Shown here piece by piece: positions 49,282-57,000 of a DNA stretch of 64,000 bases. Below the pieces are notes generated by a model. That model worked only from the letters and a program-made list of their open reading frames with translations. It was not told the origin of the DNA and did not search any database. The stretch's first letter is position 1; each line of letters opens with the position of its first letter. The translations under genes were made by a program, and so were the position numbers. The stretch is taken from positions 5,222,501-5,286,500 of the forward strand of contig NC_019729.1 in the NCBI RefSeq assembly GCF_000317475.1. The letters are read 5' to 3'. This DNA is from Oscillatoria nigro-viridis PCC 7112 (lineage in GTDB: Bacteria; Cyanobacteriota; Cyanobacteriia; Cyanobacteriales; Microcoleaceae).

Positions 49282-49390
49282 GCTATATAGCAGTTTTCAA
49301 TTGTATGAAATACAGTAAGGACTTAACTATGACGCCCTATCATGGGCCCCAGCATCTGTAATTCATTCCACTGAAAACTGCTATATGGCT
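49282..49390. repeat. Inverted-repeat (MITE-like) element beside clpP
   Basis: ATATAGCAGTTTTCA near 49285-49299 is matched by TGAAAACTGCTATAT at 49372-49386. The interior (about 70 bp) is non-coding and includes a CATGGGCCCC segment. It resembles a miniature mobile element or a dispersed hairpin. Confidence 0.75.
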
Positions 49391-49451
49391 GTTAAAAATT
49401 AAAAATCAAAAATGAAGAATATTTCCTCATTTTTGATTTTTAACTTTTGAT

Positions 49452-50060
49452 TTAGACGACAGCGGCGATCGGGCGGCTGGCGGAAGGACGGCGATCGATC
49501 ACTTGATCGACTAATCCGTAGTCCTTTGCTTCTTCAGCGGACATGAAGAAATCCCGTTCGGTATCTTCTTCAATGCGGGAAAGCGGCTGACCGGTATGGT
49601 TGGCCAGATGTTCGTTCAGGCGGCGTTTGTGGTACAAAATCTCTTTGGCCTGAATTTCAATATCGGTTGCTTGTCCTTGAGCTCCGCCTAGAGGTTGGTG
49701 GATCATAATCCGGGAGTGAGGCAAACTCATCCGCTTGCCTTTAGCGCCGGCACTCAACAGAAAAGCGCCCATGCTGGCTGCCAAACCGAGACAAATGGTG
49801 CAAACATCGGGGCGGATGTGGTTCATCGTGTCAAAAATGCCCATACCTGCTGTCACCGAACCCCCAGGGGAGTTGAGATACAGGTAAATATCTTTCTCTG
49901 GGTCTTCGGCGTCTAAAAATAGCAGTTGGGCAACGATCAGGTTAGCCAAGTCAGAGTCAACCTGTTGGCCCAAGAAGACGATGCGATCGCGCAGGAGTCG
50001 CGAGTAAATGTCAAAGGCGCGTTCGCCGCGACCGGATTGTTCTATAACTGTTGGGATCAT
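49452..50060 (-). CDS. clpP: ATP-dependent Clp protease proteolytic subunit
   Basis: The 202-residue serine protease has the nucleophile in [14 protein letters not shown], the histidine in [16 protein letters not shown] and the aspartate in [32 protein letters not shown] forms the oxyanion region. It forms two-ring chambers with ClpX or ClpC. Cyanobacteria have several clpP paralogues; which one this is cannot be decided here. No clpX is adjacent. Confidence 0.95.
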   Translation of the reverse strand: MIPTVIEQSGRGERAFDIYSRLLRDRIVFLGQQVDSDLANLIVAQLLFLDAEDPEKDIYLYLNSPGGSVTAGMGIFDTMNHIRPDVCTICLGLAASMGAFLLSAGAKGKRMSLPHSRIMIHQPLGGAQGQATDIEIQAKEILYHKRRLNEHLANHTGQPLSRIEEDTERDFFMSAEEAKDYGLVDQVIDRRPSASRPIAAVV

Positions 50061-50271
50061 TGACGCCTGCCTGCCTATTACGTATCTTTTTTTAATTTTA
50101 GCGATTAGGGCTCAGTTATAGTTAGCGATCGGTGGCGTGCGATCGAGAAATCGGCAAAATCCTTTAGCTGGGCGGGGTTGGGGCGGTAATTTGTGGAAGT
50201 TGTGGCGGGGGTGCGATCGGATTTCCGATCCTGCAGGCGATCGATGTTGAGGAAGCGGACATCAATAAACG

Positions 50272-50484
50272 TTAAATGTTGTTATGTGGCGATCGTATCA
50301 TTGCCAGAAGTGAAATCGCTCGATCGCGGCTGACACTAGAAAAATGGTCTAGAAACTCATTTAGTCAATCACCAGCTTCGAGACAATCAAGCACAGTCTT
50401 CATCGGGACGCGAGTGGCGATCGAGACAGGAGTTCCCCCTAAAATTTCGGGGTCGCTATGAACGATAGGTAGTGTAGGGTTCAT
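50272..50484 (-). pseudogene. DUF433 antitoxin with a nonsense codon
   Basis: The frame from ATG 50484 reads PTLPIVHSDPEILGGTPVSIATRVPMKTVLDCLEAGD, the canonical DUF433 N-terminal half. It then stops at TGA (50367-50365). Reading on in frame gives LNEFLDHFSSVSRDRAISLL, the family continuation, with serine expected at the stop position, until TAA at 50274-50272. A single C-to-G change (TCA to TGA) explains it. No DUF5615 partner follows, so the pair is already broken up. Confidence 0.82.
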
Positions 50485-50501
50485 ATAAAAATCTTCGGGA
50501 G

Positions 50502-50866
50502 TCATGAATCTGATGAAGGTGGGCGATCGTCCAATTCTACTAAAGCTACTTTTACACAGGCGCGCACAGCACTCCAATCACGTTCGGATAAATGCCCAAT
50601 CAAAATCAGGTTGGCAGAAGGCAGTAAAGTAAGAATGAAACTGCGGCAAACAGATACAATTCTCAAACCTGCGGATGCCCAATCTTGCAGAGTATAGTCA
50701 GTAGAGCCAAGATTTGTTGTCTGGGTAATGATTAACCCAACTATGAAATCAGGGCGGTTTCTATTATAAGTAGTCGAGGACAAAACCACAACAGGGCGAC
50801 GTTTAGTTTAACACCTGTGACACCTGGAAAATCTGCTGTTACTACATCACCAGGATTGAATTTCAC
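50502..50866 (-). pseudogene. MazF/PemK-type toxin with a frameshift
   Basis: From GTG 50866 the frame reads VKFNPGDVVTADFPGVTGVK, the MazF start, then goes out of frame. Five bases further on, another frame continues KRRPVVVLSSTTYNRNRPDF and LIGHLSERDWSAVRACVKVAL, the rest of the toxin. The junction AAACTAAAC looks like a 5-bp slippage insertion (near 50801-50810). The GTG start overlaps the antitoxin stop by 1 bp, the usual coupling. The toxin RNase is therefore probably inactive. Confidence 0.84.
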
Positions 50867-51087
50867 TAATCCATCTCCTCACTCTCCGGGAAAAGTGTAG
50901 CTGCGTATTGCAAAGAAAAGGTTGTTACATCGAAACAATCTTCCTCACTCCAGGTATCACTTTGTTCGACGACAGCGACATTATGCTGTGATAACTCGTT
51001 GAGGATCAGAGTTGCCAAGCGTAACCGCTCCGTTGGTGACAAAATATGGACAACTTGAATATAGATTTCTTGAGCAGTAGTCGGCAT
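50866..51087 (-). CDS. Antitoxin of the MazF-type pair
   Basis: From ATG 51087, 8 nt after GAGGA, the gene encodes 73 residues: a helical N-terminal region (TTAQEIYIQVVHILSPTERLRLATLILNEL) and an acidic C-terminal tail (TWSEEDCFDVTTF). The tail is where MazE-like antitoxins grip their toxin. It appears intact, leaving an orphan antitoxin. A TTG start 21 bp upstream is less likely. Confidence 0.72.
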   Translation of the reverse strand: MPTTAQEIYIQVVHILSPTERLRLATLILNELSQHNVAVVEQSDTWSEEDCFDVTTFSLQYAATLFPESEEMD

Positions 51088-51193
51088 AAAAAATCCTCGT
51101 GCCTTCAATTGTAACCTAAACAGGCGTACCGATCGGAAGATACCCCCGATCTGAGATCGTTAGAATAGTTATATCCACTAAATACTAAACTAC

Positions 51194-52414
51194 TCAAATT
51201 TTAATCAGCCAACTTCTGCGGTACATTCCATACAAAATTAACCACCAAAATAAGACCGCAGTGACGGCAAATGCCAGAGAACCATTCAGCGGCCCCGCCC
51301 ACGGCACAAACCAGTTTTCATAAATCCAAGTGTAAGTTGTTGGAGCATTTGCACCAGTACCGATATGAGTTTTTAACAGAATTCTGGCGACGATACCGGA
51401 AGCGACAAACAAGAAAATTGCATTCACTCCCATGATTTCAAACGGCCGCCCCCATTTCCAACCTCGCACTTCAATTGTTTCGTAGCAAGCTGCTAGCAAT
51501 AGCAACGCCCAACCTGCGGTAAACACTACATAGGAACTTGTCCAAAGTTGTTTGTTGATCGGAAATAAAAATCCCCACAAGTGGCCGATTACCACGCAAC
51601 TGAGACCGCAGATTGCTAAGTTGATACTGGTGCGGGTTTTGATTGGCTGCACGCGCAGCCACTCTCCGGTAAAGTAGCCGATTAGGACTGTTACAACTGC
51701 AGGTAAGGTACTCAACAATCCTTCGGGGTCGAAGGGGCCGCCTTTGTACAGGTGTTGGCTACCGAGAATTAGCCGATCGACATATCCCCCTAAATTTCCT
51801 TCTGGCGTGAGTTCGCCGGCAGTGTACCCCCCTACAGCAAATACGGTTAATGCACCCCAATAGCCCAAAAGCACGGCCGCAGCGAGCAGTTTTTGATTGC
51901 GGGGGGAAAGGTTGAGAATGGCGATCGCACCGATGAAATAAGCTAAGCCGATGCGCTGCAATACTCCCATGATGCGGATTTTACCGAAGTTTTCCACTGG
52001 GGCGCTGTTGAGAAGTACGTCAAGGGCGATCGAAGATGTATTTAGCAGCAATCCTAATATAAATAGAATCGCGGCGCGGCGCGCAATTCGCCAGTAAATA
52101 TTTGAAGCAGGAAGAAGGAAGAAGGAAGAAGGAAAAGGGTTTTTGTCGGATTCTAATTTTTCATTTTTTTGTATAATTTTTGAGGTTTCTATTCCGGTTT
52201 TTGGATAATTTTGAATATATTTAGACAGCGAGAAAGACATCGCGCAGCCAACGATGAACAAGAAAAACGGAAATACTAAGTCTGTCGGCGTACAGCCGTT
52301 CCATTCTGCGTGATCTAGCGGTGGATACACCTGTTCCCAACTACCGGGGTTGTTGACTAGAATCATCGAGGCGATCGCAATTCCGCGAAAAACATCAAGG
52401 GATTTTAAGCGCAT
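51194..52414 (-). CDS. HGSNAT/NagX-like membrane acyltransferase (DUF5009)
   Basis: The 406-residue protein has about ten hydrophobic segments and the family start RLKSLDVFRGIAIASMILVNNPG, FPFFLFIVGCAMSFSL and FEIMGVNAIFLFVASG. Relatives include heparan-alpha-glucosaminide N-acetyltransferase and bacterial NagX, which acetylate amino sugars at membranes. A loop of about 35 residues (near 72-107) contains PFPSSFFLLP, encoded by a GGAAGAA heptamer array inside the gene (about 52111-52136). The native substrate is unknown. Confidence 0.82.
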   Translation of the reverse strand: MRLKSLDVFRGIAIASMILVNNPGSWEQVYPPLDHAEWNGCTPTDLVFPFFLFIVGCAMSFSLSKYIQNYPKTGIETSKIIQKNEKLESDKNPFPSSFFLLPASNIYWRIARRAAILFILGLLLNTSSIALDVLLNSAPVENFGKIRIMGVLQRIGLAYFIGAIAILNLSPRNQKLLAAAVLLGYWGALTVFAVGGYTAGELTPEGNLGGYVDRLILGSQHLYKGGPFDPEGLLSTLPAVVTVLIGYFTGEWLRVQPIKTRTSINLAICGLSCVVIGHLWGFLFPINKQLWTSSYVVFTAGWALLLLAACYETIEVRGWKWGRPFEIMGVNAIFLFVASGIVARILLKTHIGTGANAPTTYTWIYENWFVPWAGPLNGSLAFAVTAVLFWWLILYGMYRRSWLIKI

Positions 52415-52430
52415 AAATTAAGTTATTTGT

Positions 52431-52585
52431 TCACTGTTCACTGTTCACTGTTCACTGTTCACTATCTTAGCTGATGCCCATTTTCTAATTCTTTTCGACC
52501 CAATTCCCAATTCCCAATTCCCAATTCCCAATTCCCAATTCCCAATTACCCATGCCCAATTCCCAATTCCCAATTACCATTACCA
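52431..52585. repeat. Heptamer arrays TTCACTG and CCAATTC
   Basis: Two arrays follow each other: four TTCACTG units (52431-52462) and about ten AATTCCC units (52498-52585), the latter interrupted by TACCCATG. They lie between the acyltransferase start and the adenylate cyclase stop and leave no room for a gene. Confidence 0.88.
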
Positions 52586-52590
52586 ATTAG

Positions 52591-54003
52591 CTAAATTTCA
52601 ATACCTTCCAGAGTCATAATGAGTGCATTCTTCATCAACATATCGCAGCGTTCTGCATAAAAAGCTGCTGCCTTATCATACTTGTTGATTTGCAATACGC
52701 GCAAAAACATTTGCCTTGCTTGCGCGAATTGCTGCTGGTAGTGAAAAAAAATTCCCTGTTCAAAATAAGTTTGAGTTTGTGCTTTTAGTTCGATCATGGT
52801 ATCCGAGTCGCCATCGTAAATTTCAAATACAGCAACAGGTGTTTGTTTTCCTTTTACTTGAACGCGATCGAGAAACCGGCACTTGTAATGTTGAGGATCG
52901 TCTATCCGGCAAAGGGTTTGGACGCTAGCTACAATAGCAACTCCATAAAGCTTTGTCAATCCTTCCACGCGGGAAGCTAAATTAACAGCATCAGAAATCA
53001 CCGTACTTTCCATTCGTTCCGCTTCGCCAATCGTACCTAACATTAAAGTCCCCGTATGCAAGCCAATCCCTATCGAAATAGGTTGATAGCCACTGTTTTG
53101 CCTGTGTCTGTTATAAATTTTCACTTGCTGCTGCATCTCAATTGCTGCTTGCACAGCATCTTCAGCTCTGTTAGGAAACAAAGCCATAATCCCGTCACCA
53201 ATATATTTATCTATAAAACCGTTATACTCGCGGATAACTGGGCCAACTCGGCTTAAGTAAGAGTTAAGAAATTCAAAGTTTTCTCGGGGAGACATACTTT
53301 CTGACAGACTTGTAAATGAGCGAATGTCGGCAAACATAATCGTCATTTCTGCTTGTACAGAGTCTCCTAGTCTGGCATCAACGATGCTTTCTCTTTTGAG
53401 AAACTTCAAAAATTCACGGGGTACAAAACGGGCTGATGCGGCTGCAATTTTTTCTAGTTCGCTTTTGCTGGATTCGATTTGATTGAGCGATCTAAATGCT
53501 CTCAGTGCGGTAACTACTGTGGTAAATAATTTTTTGTTAGTAAGTTCAGTTTTGGTTTTGTAATCATTGATATCGTAGCTGACAATTACTACATCTTCTG
53601 GTACTTGTCCGGGCTGTCCAGTGCGTAAAATAATCCGCACTACTTGATTATTTAAAATATCGCGGATGTATTTAACTACTTCCAAGCCTGCTTCTTCTGT
53701 TTCCATAACTACATCGAGTAAAATCAATGCTATGTCGTAATTATTTTGAATTATTTCTTTAGCTTCTTTTCCTGAGTAAGCGCTGATAAAAGTTATACTT
53801 TTCCCTTCAAATTTAAAATCGTTTAACGCTAGTTTAGTAATATTATGAATTTCTACTTCATCATCTACAATTAATATTTTCCAACTTTCTTCTAGCGGTT
53901 TTTCTTCCGCCTCGTCTTCCTCGGCAAATATTAATTCATCGTCGCCCGCGGTGATTAATTCGTCATCGCCTGCAGCCAACAAGTTTTTACTAGCTTCTGA
54001 CAT
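52591..54003 (-). CDS. Response-regulator adenylate cyclase (REC-class III cyclase)
   Basis: The 470-residue protein starts with a duplicated acidic peptide (AGDDELITAGDDELIF), then a receiver (about 43-165, KILIVDDEVEIHN, LILLDVVM, KTKTEL). A class III cyclase domain follows (about 225-400) with metal-binding aspartates in MFADIRSFTSL and DKYIGDGIMALF and TVISDAVNLASRVE. The lysine in DKYIGDG together with the threonine before VISD fits ATP rather than GTP as substrate. A TPR-like tail ends it. It follows the kinase gene by 48 bp. Confidence 0.9.
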   Translation of the reverse strand: MSEASKNLLAAGDDELITAGDDELIFAEEDEAEEKPLEESWKILIVDDEVEIHNITKLALNDFKFEGKSITFISAYSGKEAKEIIQNNYDIALILLDVVMETEEAGLEVVKYIRDILNNQVVRIILRTGQPGQVPEDVVIVSYDINDYKTKTELTNKKLFTTVVTALRAFRSLNQIESSKSELEKIAAASARFVPREFLKFLKRESIVDARLGDSVQAEMTIMFADIRSFTSLSESMSPRENFEFLNSYLSRVGPVIREYNGFIDKYIGDGIMALFPNRAEDAVQAAIEMQQQVKIYNRHRQNSGYQPISIGIGLHTGTLMLGTIGEAERMESTVISDAVNLASRVEGLTKLYGVAIVASVQTLCRIDDPQHYKCRFLDRVQVKGKQTPVAVFEIYDGDSDTMIELKAQTQTYFEQGIFFHYQQQFAQARQMFLRVLQINKYDKAAAFYAERCDMLMKNALIMTLEGIEI

Positions 54004-54051
54004 ATATCGTTCTCCTATATAAAACTTATATCCATGTTGGCGGTCTAATAA

Positions 54052-57000
54052 CTAACTGCTTATTTTAGCGGGAAATTCAATCATAAATTTTGTGCCTTTA
54101 TTTACTTGACTTGTGCAGCTAATTGTGCCTTTTAGTTTTTGAGTAACAAGGTTATAAATAATGTGCAGTCCCAATCCCGTGCCTCCCTGACCTCTTTTGG
54201 TGGTAAAAAACGGTTCAAAAATTTTACTGAGATTTTCTGGGTCAATTCCTTTGCCGTTATCGGCATATTCAAATATTAGCCGATCGCCCTCTAGTTTGAA
54301 ATCAAAAGCCAGAACTCCTTCGTCTTCTCCATCGTAGGCGTGAATTAGGGAATTCAACACCAGATTTGTCACAATTTGACACACTACGCCGGGATAACTG
54401 TCCACTACAATATTTTCATCACACTTAATCTCTATTTTGTGCTTAGTTCTTTTTAGTTTGGCTGTTAAGGATATCAAAATTTCCTCTAGATAGTTTTTAA
54501 CATTAAACGTCCGTTTTAACTCGCTCGACTGATCTACAGCTACTTCTTTAAAACTGTGAATCAAGTCGGCTGCCCGCGTGAGGTTAGATAAGATCATATT
54601 ACTGCTTTGCATGGCGGTATCCAGAAACTTTTCTAACTCTGAACGTTTGATTGAGCCGTTACTGTAAACCTCAAAAAACTTTGTGGCTTTTTCAGCAAGC
54701 AAGGAGGCGGCGGTGATGCCGATGCCGATGGGAGTATTGATTTCGTGGGCAACACCTGCAACCAACCCTCCGAGGGCAGCCATTTTTTCCGATTCTACCA
54801 GTTTATTTTGAGCCGATTTTAAGTCTTCTAAAGTTTGGGAGAGTTCAGAGGTACGCTGCTGTACTAAATTTTCGAGATTCTGATTGAATTGGTGCAAGTT
54901 GGCGTAAAGTTGGGCATTTTCGATAGAGATAGAAATTTGAGAAGACAGCAGTTTTAATATTTCTAACCTGTCTTGTGTAAAAGCGCCTGTAGTCAGATTG
55001 TTTTCTAAATATAGAATGCCCGCGAGTTGGCCTTGATTAATTAACGGAGTGCAAAGAATAGATTTAGGTTGAACGGCTATTATATAGGGAGTGCGAGTAA
55101 ATTGTCCTTCGCGGCTGGCATCGTTTAAAACTATACTTTCCTGAGTGCGGGCGACGTAATTCACAACTGCAACTGCCAGCAAAGTTACTTCTCGATCGTC
55201 GGCTACAAAATCTATCGGAATTGATTGCATGACAGCAACGCGATCGACATCTACAGCTCCTGATGCTTCAATCACCCATTCACCCTCTTTTTCTAGTATT
55301 AAAAAGCCTCTTTGTCCCCCGGCATTTTCAATAACAATTTTCATCATTTTTGCCAGCAGTTTGTCTAGAACTATTTCCCCGGCTAAGGTTTGCGATGCTT
55401 TAACTACTGTGGTCAAGTCTAGCACGCCTGCACTGTCGTTCGTAGTGGAAGCGCTGCTGGTAGATTTGTGAGTTTCAATATTAGTTGAAATCGAGCCTGA
55501 AGTTAGCAAGTGCGAGTATTTGGATTCTAAATGCGCTGCTTTGGCTGTTGCTCCCCAGCGCTGATAGCAATAACGCGCTTCTGTCAAGTAAGTTTTAGAA
55601 TTTTTTTCTCGTCCTATGGATAAATAAAATGCTCCTGCCAATTCTGATGCTAGTGCTTGTATTTGTATGTATCCGTTTTCTTGGGCTCCTTCAATTGCGC
55701 GATCGTAATATTCCATTGCTCTCACAACATTGCCCAAAACGCGCGCTTTTTCTGCAGTAATTAAGTCGCATTTGTGCTGAAGATTCATGGGCGCAGAAAG
55801 CGCTTTTTGTTGCAGTTTTTTTCGGTTACTGACAGCGTAAAAAATATGCTCTTCTTGTTCTTCATTTGTGGCAGATGGATAGGCTGCTAGGCGGGCTAGA
55901 GAATCGTAAAACTGGTATTCAGAAACATTAATAAAGCCTGCAACTCCGTCTAAATATACTTCGGCTTGCGCTGCATTTTCTAGCGCTGTAGCGGTATCTC
56001 CAAATAAATACGCTAGTATTAATTTTTGCAAATAAAAGTGCTGTAGTCCCACCCTATCGTTAGATTTCAACAGCAGCGACAACAATTTTTCTTCGCTGTA
56101 GGCTTCACCTAATACCAGGTGTGGACTTTCCAATTTTCCCATCAATTGCAAAATAGTGTGCTGATATATTTGATTCCAAGTCAATACAGTTTCTTGTTTG
56201 AGTTGAAACAGCAAATGGTTGTAATTTACCATTCTCCGTTCCAGTTGGGGCAATTCTTGACCGATGAAATACAAAGACTGACAAATATTTACGGCTGAAT
56301 ATCCGACACATTCTAAATCCCCATTTTCTAGCGCGCTTTGATAGGCGTCCTCTAATAGCGGCAAAGAGTCTTTAACGTGATGCTTGCCGTTCATCAAAAT
56401 GAATGCTACTAAATTAAGCGTTTTGCTTTTGAATTCTAACGCATTTAATCTATCGATCAAATTTAAAGCTAATTGACCAAAGCGATCGCCAGATTCAATA
56501 TCTCTAACTATTCCTTTTAAAATTGCTCCGTAATTAGCATAACCGAAGGCAGAAAAAGTAGAGTTTCCGTAATTAATAGATAAATTAACTTGCTCGCACA
56601 CAATCAGCGGCAGCAGCACAGGTTCAACTATAAATGTAGCTGACAACATACTGGAAAGCACGCGCATAGTTGCTAATTTGTGCGGATTTGTCATCACCGG
56701 CAAGTTAATTAAATCTTCTATTTTTTTGTCGCTTAAATAAGCTGCTGTTTTAGCCATTGCTTGCTGAATGTGGAGGGGAATCGGCAATTCTGGAAAGTTG
56801 ATTCCTAACATTTTTAGTGCTTCCCGACCAATTTTTACCGATTCTTGGAGTTGGGTTTGCATCGCACAAGCTATGATTCTGATTTCAAACACTTTGATTT
56901 TGTCTAGTTCATTTTTTGCGTGTTGCAGGACAATTATCGCCCATTTTTCCATTGCTTCAAAGTCGGTATTCAGGTAAGCAGCTTCTGCTGCTGACTCGTA

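Noticed and set aside
10658-50367. Reassignment of TGA to serine as an explanation of the two nonsense codons
   Set aside because: No evidence of in-frame TGA was seen within the large intact genes, and pseudogenisation is the simpler account.
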